From the NCBI GenBank assembly GCA_963822825.1, contig CAWGIW010000006.1:248001-312000 (forward strand): a stretch of 64,000 bases of DNA, written 5' to 3'. Positions 26,527-35,716 of this stretch are shown one piece after another. The translations under genes and the position numbers were made by a program. The notes under the pieces are model-generated. The model was not told the origin of the DNA, made no database searches, and saw only the letters and a program-made list of their open reading frames with translations. Position 1 is the stretch's first letter. Each line of letters opens with the position of its first letter. The stretch comes from JAWWPY01 sp963822825 (GTDB lineage Bacteria > Actinomycetota > Actinomycetes > Streptosporangiales > Streptosporangiaceae).

Positions 26527-27786
26527 TCACAGAATTTCTGCCCGCGGGCTCACGATCCGGCCCCGGGTGTCCAGGATGAGCGGGGCGTCGTGGGCGATCA
26601 GGTCGAGGTCGCAGGCCTGGTGATCCTGAAGCACGATGACTAGATCGGTGCCGGGTAGCTCCGGCTCCAGGTCCACCACCCGTCGGACGGGCTCGCCGTC
26701 GACGGGCCAGTCCGTCACGAACGGGTCGTGGTACGTGAGGATCGCTCCCCGGGCGCGGAGCTTCCGCGCGATCGGCCGGGCGGGTGACTCGCGCTGGTCG
26801 GCGATGTCCCGCTTGTAGGTCACGCCCACGAGCAGCACGCGAGCGCCGTTCAGCGGCTTGGCGTTCCGGTTGAGCAGATCGGCGGCGCGGTCCACCACGT
26901 AGGAGGGCATCCGGCCGTTGATCTCCTGGGCCAGTTCGACGAACCGGAACGGGTAGCCGAGCGTGCGGACCTTGTAGGAGAGGTAGTTCGGGTCGATCGG
27001 GATGCAGTGCCCGCCCACCCCGGGACCGGGGTAGAACGGCTGGAAGCCGAACGGCTTGGTCGCCGCGCACCTAATCGCGTCCCGCAGGTCCACCCCGAGT
27101 TCACGGCAGAAGATCGCCATCTCGTTGACCAGCGCGATGTTCACGTGCCGGTACGTGTTCTCCAGCAGCTTCGCCATCTCGGCCTCGCGCGCCGAGGCGG
27201 CCTGCACCACCTGGTCGCACAGCTTGCCGTAAAAGCGGGCGGCGGCGGCGGCGCAGGCCGGCGTCTGGCCGCCGACCACCTTGGGCGTGTTGCGGAGCCC
27301 GTACTCCTGGTTGCCCGGGTCGATCCGCTCCGGCGAGAAGGCCAGAAAGAAGTCGACACCGGCGGTGAGCCCGGACGCGCTCTCCAGGGCCGGCCGGATG
27401 ACCTCGTCGGTGGTGCCGGGATAGGTGGTGGACTCCAGGACGACCAGCATCCCGGGGCGCAGCAGCCGCCCCACCATGTCGGTGGCCCCCCGGACGGCGG
27501 TGAGGTCGGGGCCGCTGGTGGCGGACAGCGGCGTCGGCACGCAGATCACGACCGTGTCAGGGTCACCCACGGCGGCCTCGTCGGCGGTGGCGCGGAACCC
27601 GGCGGCCAGCATGGCCGCCACGTCGTCGGCGGAGATGTCGTCCACATGCGAGCCGCCGCGGTTGAGCCGGTTCACTATGGCCTCGTCCAGGTCATAGCCG
27701 ACCACCGTCAGGCCAGCCGCGGCGGCCTCCCTGGCCAGCGGCAGGCCAACGTAGCCCAGCCCGATAACCAGCAGATCACAGTGCAT
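26527..27786 (-). CDS. UDP-sugar 6-dehydrogenase (UDP-HexNAc/UDP-glucose dehydrogenase family)
   Basis: The enzyme oxidises C6 of a UDP-sugar to the uronic acid with two NAD+. The 419-residue protein has the Rossmann motif GLGYVGLPLA, CVPTPLS, ESTTYPGTT, AFSPERIDPGN and AKLLENTYRHVNIALVNE. The catalytic Cys lies in GVGGHCIPIDP. The pattern is nearer to the WecC/WbpA type (UDP-N-acetylhexosamine dehydrogenases) than to plain UDP-glucose dehydrogenase, but the substrate is not certain. In the cluster it would supply an acidic sugar to the neighbouring glycosyltransferases, predicting a negatively charged glycan. Confidence 0.9.
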   Translation of the reverse strand: MHCDLLVIGLGYVGLPLAREAAAAGLTVVGYDLDEAIVNRLNRGGSHVDDISADDVAAMLAAGFRATADEAAVGDPDTVVICVPTPLSATSGPDLTAVRGATDMVGRLLRPGMLVVLESTTYPGTTDEVIRPALESASGLTAGVDFFLAFSPERIDPGNQEYGLRNTPKVVGGQTPACAAAAARFYGKLCDQVVQAASAREAEMAKLLENTYRHVNIALVNEMAIFCRELGVDLRDAIRCAATKPFGFQPFYPGPGVGGHCIPIDPNYLSYKVRTLGYPFRFVELAQEINGRMPSYVVDRAADLLNRNAKPLNGARVLLVGVTYKRDIADQRESPARPIARKLRARGAILTYHDPFVTDWPVDGEPVRRVVDLEPELPGTDLVIVLQDHQACDLDLIAHDAPLILDTRGRIVSPRAEIL

Positions 27787-27821
27787 TCGAAACCGCTTCC
27801 CCTCGACTCAGGACCACGCGC

Positions 27822-29594
27822 TTAGCCGACGGCGAGAGACTTGTAGGCCATGCGGTAACGCTCAGCGTTACGCGCCCAGGTCCGGTCTTCGGCCACCCAG
27901 TCACGGGCCCTCGCGCCGAGTTCCTGCCGAACATTTGGACTGTAGAGGAGCTTTTCCAGACAATCCGCCAAGGCTACCGGATCGTCGGGAGAAGTTAGCA
28001 TCCCAGTCGATTCGTGCTTGATAACTTCCCGCAGCGCCCTGACGTCGCTGGCCACGACGCAGAGCCCGCTGGCCATCGCCTCGACCGGCTTGAGCGGGGT
28101 GACCAGCTGGCTCACGCGGGTATCGGTCCGCGGGATCACGAACACGTCCAGGACCGCGTGGTAGTTACGGACGTCGCCGGGCGGCACCCGGCCGGTGAAG
28201 ACCGCCGTCCCGCCGAGCCCGAGCCGGGCGGCCAGCCGCTCCAGGCTGGCCCGCTCCGGGCCATCGCCGACGATGAGCGGCCGGACCGGCCGCCCGCGGC
28301 GGCGCAGCATCGCAGCCGCCTCCAGGAAGGTGGGCACGCCCTCGTGCGCGTACAGGCTGGAGACCATCCCGGCTACCGGCTCGTCCGGGCCGATGCCCAG
28401 CGTGGCCCGCAGCGCGCGGCCATCCGGCAGCGGGCGGAGGAACTCACTGGAGACCGCGTTCGGCACCACGAGGACCCGGTCGGCCGGAATGCCCCTGGCC
28501 ACGATCTCTTCCCGCATCGCCTCACCCAGGGTCACCACGAGGTCGGCCGCGCGCATGCAATGGGTTTCCAGCTCACGGCTGAGCCGGTAGATGTCACTGC
28601 GGGACAGATCGCCGAGGTGGCGTGCTTGCCACGAGTCCTCGAGGAAACCGCGCACCTCGTACACGACGGGCAGGCCGTAGGCCTCACGCAGGGCCAGCGC
28701 CAGCTGCCCGTTGACGTGGTTGCTCGCCGCGTGCAGCACCGCCGGGCGGAGCTGCTCGACCAGCCGGGTGGCCAGGTCAAGGCCCAGGGCCAGGGCCTCG
28801 TCAGCGTGGTGGGGAAGCGCCCGGGGCAGCAGCCGGTGGTAGGTCACCCCGTCCAGGTCAACGGTGCTGCGGGCGTCCAGCCGTCCCTGCGCGACCGGGA
28901 AACCGCAGCCGGTCACCACGTGTGGATCCATTCCCGCCGCCCGCTGGGCGACGGCGATCTGGTGAGTACGGACCGTGTACCCGGCGTTGGTGCTGGGCAG
29001 GGCGTTGGTGACAACGTGCAGCACCCGTCCTGCGACCGGGTGCTGGGCATGATCGCGGACACCCGCGGGAACCGGCGGCCAGTCACGGCCGCGCACCCGC
29101 AGTTCCGCGTTGAGCGTGCCGCGCAGCACCCTGGCCCGGCGGCCGGGGACGCCGTCCAGGGCCGCTACCCCATCCAGCAGCCGGCCTTCGCGCCAGGCCA
29201 GCCGCGCGGTCAGCTCGGGCCTCGCCCGATCGTGGGGGCCGAGCCCGGCCAGCGCAGGCGCCGCGGATTCGGGCCTGTCCACCGCGAGGGCAAACCGGGC
29301 CAGGCGGCGCGGCCGGTTCGCCAGCACGCGCAGCGCGCCGTCGTGATCCCCCTCGCCCCACAGGGTGACCGCGCGCCCGTACCCGCCCGCCAGCCGGACC
29401 AGCCAGCGGGAACGGGCGGGCTGCACCCGCCAGGCGAGCACCAGCGCCCGTACCGGATCCTCCGCCAGGTGCCGCCAGGCCACCGATGCCGCCAGGGTGG
29501 CCAGGCGCATGGCCGATCCCCGCCCGGCCGGACGGCCCCACTGGCTGGGGTCAGGGCGACGTCCGGAACCGAGGGTGGAGGACCAGGCGATCAC
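27822..29594 (-). CDS. GT4-type glycosyltransferase with N-terminal helical extension
   Basis: 590 residues in two parts. Residues 1-190 form an Arg/Ala/Leu-rich extension that looks like helical repeats. From about 195 comes a complete GT4 enzyme starting VLHVVTNALPSTNAGYTVRTHQIAVAQ, with VYEVRGFLEDSW, VVPNAVSSEFL and PLIVGDGPERASLERLA. The donor site is KPVEAMASGLCVVASDVRALREVI. GTG 29594 is preferred because TAGTAT sits eight bases upstream; ATG 29510 (562 residues) is the alternative. It is the first gene of the minus-strand operon and is divergent from the CgeB-like gene. Confidence 0.82.
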   Translation of the reverse strand: MIAWSSTLGSGRRPDPSQWGRPAGRGSAMRLATLAASVAWRHLAEDPVRALVLAWRVQPARSRWLVRLAGGYGRAVTLWGEGDHDGALRVLANRPRRLARFALAVDRPESAAPALAGLGPHDRARPELTARLAWREGRLLDGVAALDGVPGRRARVLRGTLNAELRVRGRDWPPVPAGVRDHAQHPVAGRVLHVVTNALPSTNAGYTVRTHQIAVAQRAAGMDPHVVTGCGFPVAQGRLDARSTVDLDGVTYHRLLPRALPHHADEALALGLDLATRLVEQLRPAVLHAASNHVNGQLALALREAYGLPVVYEVRGFLEDSWQARHLGDLSRSDIYRLSRELETHCMRAADLVVTLGEAMREEIVARGIPADRVLVVPNAVSSEFLRPLPDGRALRATLGIGPDEPVAGMVSSLYAHEGVPTFLEAAAMLRRRGRPVRPLIVGDGPERASLERLAARLGLGGTAVFTGRVPPGDVRNYHAVLDVFVIPRTDTRVSQLVTPLKPVEAMASGLCVVASDVRALREVIKHESTGMLTSPDDPVALADCLEKLLYSPNVRQELGARARDWVAEDRTWARNAERYRMAYKSLAVG

Positions 29595-29602
29595 GGAGGC
29601 GA

Positions 29603-29608
29603 ATACTA
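29603..29608 (-). promoter_or_regulatory. -10 box TAGTAT before the GT4 gene
   Basis: On the minus strand TAGTAT lies eight bases before GTG 29594, matching the leaderless pattern seen elsewhere in this window. It supports the longer start for this glycosyltransferase. Confidence 0.4.
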
Positions 29609-29672
29609 GCCTGGAACGGTGAACAGATGCCCCTACCAGGAGAAAACAGGCAGGCTATCGCTGCGGCCGTGC

Positions 29673-29703
29673 GGTACTAGGGCAAACGGGGGCCTAGAGT
29701 ACC
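29673..29703. repeat. Interrupted inverted repeat in the divergent glycosyltransferase promoter
   Basis: GGTACT-AGG is mirrored by CCTAG-AGTACC across 29673-29703 in the gap between the two divergent glycan genes. It is a reasonable candidate for a shared operator. No known regulator motif was recognised. Confidence 0.4.
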
Positions 29704-29742
29704 TCCGGGAAGAGGGGCACAGCCCAGGAGGTGGCAGCGACC

Positions 29743-32157
29743 GTGGTTGACGGGCAGGAGCCGGAGCGCGGCCCGGCCACGGCGGCGCTGGCCGATCTGG
29801 TGCGGGGTCAGCTGGGCAGCGTCGCGTCGATCGTGGAGGTGACCGGCCCGGATCTGGACCTGGGACTGCGCCTGGACCTGGCGCACTTCGGCCTGGAGCA
29901 CGGGGGCCTAGAGCACGGGGAAGATGGCAGCATCGGCTACTCCCGGGTGGACCCGGCCGCCTGGCTCTCGCCCGCCTCACCGGACGCTCCAGAGCTGGGC
30001 GCACCGGAATCGTCCGGGTACGGACCCGAGGGAACGCGGCTGGGCCCGGATATTCTCGCGGTGATCCCGGTGGGGCCGGATCCAGCCCGCCAGCTCCCTC
30101 TGGAGGTCTTCGGGCAGATCGCGGGTGCCCTCCCGGACGGTGCGCGGGCCCTGCTCCTGCTCGGGTTTGCCCCCGCCCAGCTGCCTTACCAGCAGATCCT
30201 CAGCCTGCTGGCCGACCGCAGCTGCCTGATCCTCGAGGTCGCGGCGCTGGATGAGGCGGGCTTCGGCAGCGCGATCGTGCTCGCGCGCGCGGATGCGGCC
30301 GCCGCTGAGTCGCCGGGACAGGTCACGACGCTGCGGAACATGAACGAGTACGCTCTCGGCCGATTCGTCGAGCAGGCGCTGCGGGCTCGTCTCGCCGATC
30401 TGGACCAGTCGGGCGCGGCCAGCGCCCAGGATCGGACTATCCAGGATCCCGGTGCCGTGGCCGGCCAGCCGGGCGAGGCTGCGGGGACTGCTCAGGCCGG
30501 CGTCGCGCTGGAGCGGGACCGGCTGGCCCGCGCGTTGCGGAACACGCAGCACGAGCTGGTGGGTGTGCAGGAGAAGCTGCTGGTGCTGGAGCGTTCGACC
30601 TCGCTCGAGGTCGGCCGGGCCGTGGTCGGGGTGGCCCGGCGTCCGTTGCGGGATGGCGCGCGGCTGCCCCGCGACCTGTACCGGCTGTGGCGGGACCGCA
30701 GCGGCGCCGCTCAGGCCCGCCGCCAGGGAGCGGACGCCCCGGACCGGACCGGCGCCGCGCTGACCTCGCTCCAGGACCGGGGCGGCCCCGGGCTGGGCGA
30801 CCGCTGGCTGGCCGCCTTCACCACACCCGGGGAGAGCCTGGATGGCCCGGGCCGGCTAGTGATCACCGGTGCACTGACCGCGCTGAGCTGCGCCACCATC
30901 GAGCCCGACGCGATCGCGGCACCGCTGCTCCCCCATGACGCCGACTTCGTGCTCGAAGGCACGGGCGCGGACCTGGTGCTGATCGAGACGGCCGCCATGC
31001 TGCCGGGCGGCGGGTGGGCCTACGCCGGGGACCCGGCCGCCACGGACCGCGGCCGGCGCCTGGCCGCCCTGGTCAGCCTGGCCCGCTCGCTGGGAAAGCC
31101 CGTGGTCCTGCTGCGCAACGCGCCCTGGCATCTCGCCGCCGGCCTGGACTGGCTCGCCGCGAGCTGCGATGCCGTGATCGATGGCGACCTCGGGGTCCAG
31201 CTGGCCAGGTTCAACCCCATCGGCCTGGATCCAACCCGGCCGTGCGACCCGGTGTACGCGGCCCCGCGCGATCTGCGGGAGCCGCATGCCGCGCGCCTCA
31301 TCCTCGACCAGCTGACCGGCGCCGACGGGCCTGTCGCCGTCTCCGGCGCGGTGCGCTGGCGCTCAGCGCCGGCGCTGTACCGCGGACACGGTCTCTTCGT
31401 CGCGGCGACCGACGCCCAGGCCCGCGAGCAGCTCGCCGCGGGGGCACGGGTGGTCGGGCCGGTGGGTGCGGCCGTGACCGTCTCCGGGGCGGTCCCCGGA
31501 CCGGACGCCACGCGGGCCGCCGAGGAAATCGAGGCGGCCCGTAAAGCGGGCGCCCGGGGCCCGGCCGAAATCCGGCCGGCGCTCAGGGACCTCTTCGAGA
31601 ACCACGCCACGCCCGCCCGGCTGGCCGGCCTGGCCCGGCTCCTGGGCCTGCCGGCGGACGTGGCGGCGTCCCGCCGGATCGCCGTCCTGGCGGATCTGCC
31701 CGACGCCTCACATGCGCCACGGCTCGGCCATGACCTGATGCGGCAGCGGCTCCGGCCGGCCGAGGTCATCGTCTCACTGGCCGGCCCGCAGCCGGGCGCC
31801 GCCTCCGTCACCCAGCGGCAATCCGTGGCCCGGGCGCTGGAGGGGCTGGCCGATTCGGGCACCGTGGTCCGGGTGATCGCCGTGGCCGGCCAGCCGGCCG
31901 GCGCGGCCGCGGCGCATTCGCCGTGGGTGGCGCCGTGGGACCTGGATCGTGACCACCCGGACCACTACCTGCTCGACCTGGCCTGCGCCGCAGAGTGCTC
32001 ACGAGCCGACGCGGTAGGCCACGATCCCGCCGCCGACTATGTGTTCACCCAGGCCATCGAGCCGGCCCTGGCCCGGCGCGAACTGCTGCTGCCGGATGCC
32101 CCACCGGCGGACGCCTGGGGGCGGCACGGTCTGAGAATGCTGTCCATCTCCCCCTGA
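29743..32157 (+). CDS. Large CgeB/glycosyltransferase-like protein of unknown specificity
   Basis: About 804 residues. Residues 90-195 look like a degenerate Rossmann domain. Residues 245-330 form a charged helix leading to a VARRPLRDGARLPRDLYRLWRD segment seen in actinobacterial surface-glycan enzymes. Residues about 370-530 resemble the CgeB/DUF3880 type (DLVLIETAAMLPGGGWAY, GKPVVLLRNAPWH, ARFNPIGLDP). Residues from 645 resemble a GT2-like domain ending DYVFTQAIEPALARRELLLPDA. GTG 29743 is chosen because AGGAGG ends 11 nt before it. It is followed 46 nt later by the tandem glycosyltransferase. Function is inferred from resemblance and context only. Confidence 0.6.
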   Translation: MVDGQEPERGPATAALADLVRGQLGSVASIVEVTGPDLDLGLRLDLAHFGLEHGGLEHGEDGSIGYSRVDPAAWLSPASPDAPELGAPESSGYGPEGTRLGPDILAVIPVGPDPARQLPLEVFGQIAGALPDGARALLLLGFAPAQLPYQQILSLLADRSCLILEVAALDEAGFGSAIVLARADAAAAESPGQVTTLRNMNEYALGRFVEQALRARLADLDQSGAASAQDRTIQDPGAVAGQPGEAAGTAQAGVALERDRLARALRNTQHELVGVQEKLLVLERSTSLEVGRAVVGVARRPLRDGARLPRDLYRLWRDRSGAAQARRQGADAPDRTGAALTSLQDRGGPGLGDRWLAAFTTPGESLDGPGRLVITGALTALSCATIEPDAIAAPLLPHDADFVLEGTGADLVLIETAAMLPGGGWAYAGDPAATDRGRRLAALVSLARSLGKPVVLLRNAPWHLAAGLDWLAASCDAVIDGDLGVQLARFNPIGLDPTRPCDPVYAAPRDLREPHAARLILDQLTGADGPVAVSGAVRWRSAPALYRGHGLFVAATDAQAREQLAAGARVVGPVGAAVTVSGAVPGPDATRAAEEIEAARKAGARGPAEIRPALRDLFENHATPARLAGLARLLGLPADVAASRRIAVLADLPDASHAPRLGHDLMRQRLRPAEVIVSLAGPQPGAASVTQRQSVARALEGLADSGTVVRVIAVAGQPAGAAAAHSPWVAPWDLDRDHPDHYLLDLACAAECSRADAVGHDPAADYVFTQAIEPALARRELLLPDAPPADAWGRHGLRMLSISP

Positions 32158-32203
32158 TGGCCGCTCCTCCGCACTTGCCATCTCCCTTGAGAGGAGGCTC
32201 GCG

Positions 32204-34468
32204 ATGGCCCAGCTCAGCGCGCTGGTCTACGGCGACGTCAACCTGAACCTGATCGACGGGTCGGCGATCTGGGTGCAGTCCACGGTCCAGGCCCTGGCCC
32301 GGGCTGGCTGCCTGGTCACACTGGTGGTCAAGGCTCCGGTGCGCACCGACCGGCTGATCGCCCCGCTGCTGGCTGAGCCCGGCGTGACGGTCCGCCGCCC
32401 GCATGCCGAACAGCTGATCAGCGGTCTGGGCGGGGCCAGCCTCAGCGCGGACCAGGCGGCCCAGCTGCTGGCCGAGCTCGACCGGGAGCACCGGCATGAT
32501 CTCGTGGTGCTCCGCGGCTTGCGGCTGGTCTCCAAGGTTGTGGCGGGCGGGGCATTCGCCGACCGGCTCTGGACCTATCTCACCGACATCCCTCAGTCCA
32601 TCGCGGCCATGACCGAGGAGAAGGCGGCCGAGCTGAACGCGATCGCCGCGGCATCCCGGTACCTGCTGTGCCAGACCGAGGAACTGCGGTCGTTCCTGGA
32701 GGGAAGCGCCCCGGAAGCATGCGGTAAGTGCGTGCTGATGCCTCCCGTCGTGCCCGCTCCGGCGGGCCCACCGCGCCGCCGGGCGCGCACCGGTACAGAC
32801 GGCCCGCTCCGGCTCGTCTATACCGGCAAGTTCGCGCCGCGCTGGAACACCTACGAGATGACCCAGCTGCCGGGCCTGCTCGCGGCGCGGGGCGTACCCG
32901 CCGAAGTGCACATGGTCGGGGATAAGATCCACAACGATCCCGCGGATCCCGGCTATGCCCGGCGGATGCGCGCCGCGCTCGGCCCGCTCCGGACCGGATC
33001 GGCCGCCGAGCCGCCCGCGCCCGGCGGCCACGGCGTCATCTGGCACGGCGGCCGCTCACGCGAAGCGGCGATGGAACTCGCGGCGTCCTGCGACATCGGG
33101 CTGAGCTGGCGTGACGCAAGCCTCGACGCAAGCCTGGAGCTGTCCACGAAGGTGCTGGAATTCGGCATTCTCGGGCTTCCCGTGATCCTCAACCGGACTC
33201 CGATGCACGAGGAACTCCTCGGGGCCGACTATCCCCTCTTCGCCCGCGATCTGACCGAGGTGGCCGACGCGGTGGCCGAGGTAGCGGCCGATCCGGCGGT
33301 GGCCCAGCTCGCCGCGGCCCGCACCGCCGCCGCCGCGCGGTCCGCCACCCTGGAATCGGCGGCCCAGCGGCTGCGTGGGTACCTGGACTGGGCGTTCCCG
33401 CCCCCGGCGGCCCCCGGCGACCCGGAGGCCGCGCGGCTCCGGGTCGTCGTGGCGGGCCACGACCTGAAGTTCTTCGGCCCCATCCTGGGGTACCTGAAGG
33501 ACCAGCCCGGGCTGGAAGTGCGGGTTAACCAGTGGGAAAGCCTGGGCAAGCACTCCGGCGAGGTCAGCACGGCCATGGTCCAGTGGGCGGACGTGGTGAT
33601 CTGTGAATGGTGCGGGCCGAACGCGATCTGGTACAGCAGGCACAAGCGCCGCGGCTCGCGCCTGATCGTCCGGCTGCACCGGTTCGAGCTCGACGCGGGC
33701 TACCCGAACCTGGTCAATATCAAAGCGGTCGACCAGGTCGTGTGCGTGAGCCGGCACTATGCGCGGCTGTGCCGCGAGCGTGTTGGCTGGCCCGCCGAGA
33801 AGGTGGTCACCATCCCGAACTTTGTGGACGTGGCCCAGCTCGACCGGCCCAAGCTGGAGGGTGCCCGGCATCACCTCGGCATCGTCGGGGTGGTGCCCGC
33901 CCGCAAGCGCCTGGACCTCGCGCTTGACGTGCTCGAGGATCTACGCCGCGAAGATGACCGGTACCTGCTGTTCATCAAGTCCGGGATGCCCTGGGATTAC
34001 TGGTGGGTGTGGCGGAAGGCCGAGGAACGCGCGCACTACATCACCGCGCTGCGCCGGATTCAGCGTTCCGCGCTGCTGCGCGGGGGGGTCGTGTTTGATG
34101 AGCCAGGCCCGGATGTGCCCGGCTGGCTGCGCAGAGTCGGGTTCGTGCTGTCCACCAGCGACGACGAGAGCTTCCACGTGGCGCCCGCCGAGGGGATGGC
34201 CTCCCGGGCCGTGCCCGTCCTGCGGCACTGGCCAGGCGCCGAAACCATCTACGACACGCGGTGGATCCACCGCACCCCGGCCGACATGGCCCAGGCCATC
34301 GCGGCCCTGACCGACAGCGAGTGGCAGCAGGCGGGCGACCTGGCCCAGCGGCAGGCGGCCGAGGCGTTCGCGATGGACCAGGTCCGCCGCAGCTGGCTGA
34401 ACCTGCTCACCTCGGACCTGCCACCAGCGGTTCCCGACCCCATCTACGAGCTGCTGGGCACGCCCTGA
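32204..34468 (+). CDS. Tandem-domain glycosyltransferase (two GT-B units)
   Basis: 754 residues containing two glycosyltransferase units. The first (1-400) starts ALVYGDVNLNLIDGSAIWVQSTVQALARAG and has RLVYTGKFAPRWNTYEM and a donor site at ELSTKVLEFGILGLPVILNR. The second (about 405-754) starts RVVVAGHDLKFFGPILGYLK, has VTIPNFVDVAQ, VGVVPARKRLDLALD and STSDDESFHVAPAEGMASRAVPVLRHWPGA. GAGGAGG precedes the ATG. The second half resembles GT4 enzymes paired with CgeB-like proteins. A bifunctional enzyme making two successive linkages is a fair inference. Its stop abuts the convergent export permease. Confidence 0.8.
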   Translation: MAQLSALVYGDVNLNLIDGSAIWVQSTVQALARAGCLVTLVVKAPVRTDRLIAPLLAEPGVTVRRPHAEQLISGLGGASLSADQAAQLLAELDREHRHDLVVLRGLRLVSKVVAGGAFADRLWTYLTDIPQSIAAMTEEKAAELNAIAAASRYLLCQTEELRSFLEGSAPEACGKCVLMPPVVPAPAGPPRRRARTGTDGPLRLVYTGKFAPRWNTYEMTQLPGLLAARGVPAEVHMVGDKIHNDPADPGYARRMRAALGPLRTGSAAEPPAPGGHGVIWHGGRSREAAMELAASCDIGLSWRDASLDASLELSTKVLEFGILGLPVILNRTPMHEELLGADYPLFARDLTEVADAVAEVAADPAVAQLAAARTAAAARSATLESAAQRLRGYLDWAFPPPAAPGDPEAARLRVVVAGHDLKFFGPILGYLKDQPGLEVRVNQWESLGKHSGEVSTAMVQWADVVICEWCGPNAIWYSRHKRRGSRLIVRLHRFELDAGYPNLVNIKAVDQVVCVSRHYARLCRERVGWPAEKVVTIPNFVDVAQLDRPKLEGARHHLGIVGVVPARKRLDLALDVLEDLRREDDRYLLFIKSGMPWDYWWVWRKAEERAHYITALRRIQRSALLRGGVVFDEPGPDVPGWLRRVGFVLSTSDDESFHVAPAEGMASRAVPVLRHWPGAETIYDTRWIHRTPADMAQAIAALTDSEWQQAGDLAQRQAAEAFAMDQVRRSWLNLLTSDLPPAVPDPIYELLGTP

Positions 34469-35455
34469 TCAGCCGCGCCCATACCGGGCTTCCGCCCGCC
34501 AGAAGTAGACCACCCCGATGGCGAGTACGACGACCGCCCAGCCCACCGCCAAGATCCAGGTGTGGGTCAGGGACAGCGGCGCGTGGCAGTACGCCAGGAC
34601 GTGGGCCGCGCACAAGGCCCGGTTGTACGGCTTGGCGCCGGGCTGGGCCGCCCGCTGCGAGGCCATCAGGGAGAGCCGGGTCAGCGTGATGTACACGGCC
34701 GCCGGGTTCCCGGCCACCCCGACCTTGGCCCACGGGGGGATGCTCACGGGCAGCGCGGCGACGCTGTACATGACGCCGCAGAAGTAGCGCCAGGTGCGCA
34801 TCAGGAACGGCACGAGCTGGCTCACGTCACGGACCTCGGCGCCTATCCTGGCCAGGATCAGGCCCGCGCCCAGGTTGAACATCGTCTGCAGCAGCAGCAC
34901 CGGGACAAGCAGCAGCCAGTACCACGTGATCGGCTCCCCGGTGCCGAGCATGATGGCGATCAGAACGACCATGGAAAGCAGCATCTGCTGTAGCTCGACC
35001 ACCCCATAGGCCAGCGGCAGGCAGGCCCGGGGGAAGTACATGGCCCTGATCAGCGAGACGTTGCTCGCCATCACCTTGGATCCGGACAGGATGGAGCGCT
35101 CGGTGAAGGAGAAGACGAAGATCCCGGTGACCAGGAACGCCGGGTAGTTGGGGACCCCCCGCTTGGCGTCGAAGATTACCCCGAAGATGAGGTAGTAGAC
35201 GCCGGCGTTCAGCAGGGGCGTGAGGACCTGCCAGACCTGGCCGAGCCGGGCCTCGGTGTACGTCGCGATATTGCGTGCCGTCGCATAGGCGCCGATGAAG
35301 TGACGCCGCTGCCAGAGCAGGCCCAGGTAGGCGGGCAGCGACGGCCGGGCGTTGACTGACCGCAGGCCGTACCTTTCCGCCAGCTCCGCCAGCGGCTCAT
35401 CCGGAAGCGTCAGGTCGCCGGTATCCTCCCCCAGCAAGCCTTCGGCCGGGATCAT
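34469..35455 (-). CDS. Polysaccharide/teichoic-acid-type ABC export permease (TagG/Wzm-like)
   Basis: The protein has a soluble N-terminal segment and six membrane spans with the Wzm/TagG hallmarks YTEARLGQVWQVLTPLLNAGVYYLIFGVIF and SFTERSILSGSKVMASNVSLIRAMYFPR (split). It would export a lipid-linked glycan across the membrane with a cognate ATPase. No such ATPase (TagH/Wzt) is encoded in the window. The open frame begins at 35512, but ATG 35455 has GGAGG nine bases upstream and gives a more usual 328-residue protein. A Cys/Ala-rich loop (around ALCAAHVLAYCHAPLS) precedes the last span and is unusual. Confidence 0.85.
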   Translation of the reverse strand: MIPAEGLLGEDTGDLTLPDEPLAELAERYGLRSVNARPSLPAYLGLLWQRRHFIGAYATARNIATYTEARLGQVWQVLTPLLNAGVYYLIFGVIFDAKRGVPNYPAFLVTGIFVFSFTERSILSGSKVMASNVSLIRAMYFPRACLPLAYGVVELQQMLLSMVVLIAIMLGTGEPITWYWLLLVPVLLLQTMFNLGAGLILARIGAEVRDVSQLVPFLMRTWRYFCGVMYSVAALPVSIPPWAKVGVAGNPAAVYITLTRLSLMASQRAAQPGAKPYNRALCAAHVLAYCHAPLSLTHTWILAVGWAVVVLAIGVVYFWRAEARYGRG

Positions 35456-35716
35456 GGCTATGGCCTCCGGGCCCAGGCTGCCTGGGCCAGAAAGTCGCCT
35501 GAGATCATCCATTTAAGCCCGCGTCCGTTCCGTTGCCGATGAGCGGGCACGTGACGCCAGCTCGTGCGATTCCACGGACCCCTAGGCAGCCTAGGAGAAC
35601 CAGGTGCGGGGGACATGGAGCATTAAAAAGGTACGCCACGGATTTTAACGGAAACTCCGCCCCCCAGAGGGGAGCCGGGGGCCGGACGCGGCCACGGCGG
35701 CCGCCAGCGAGCGTCG

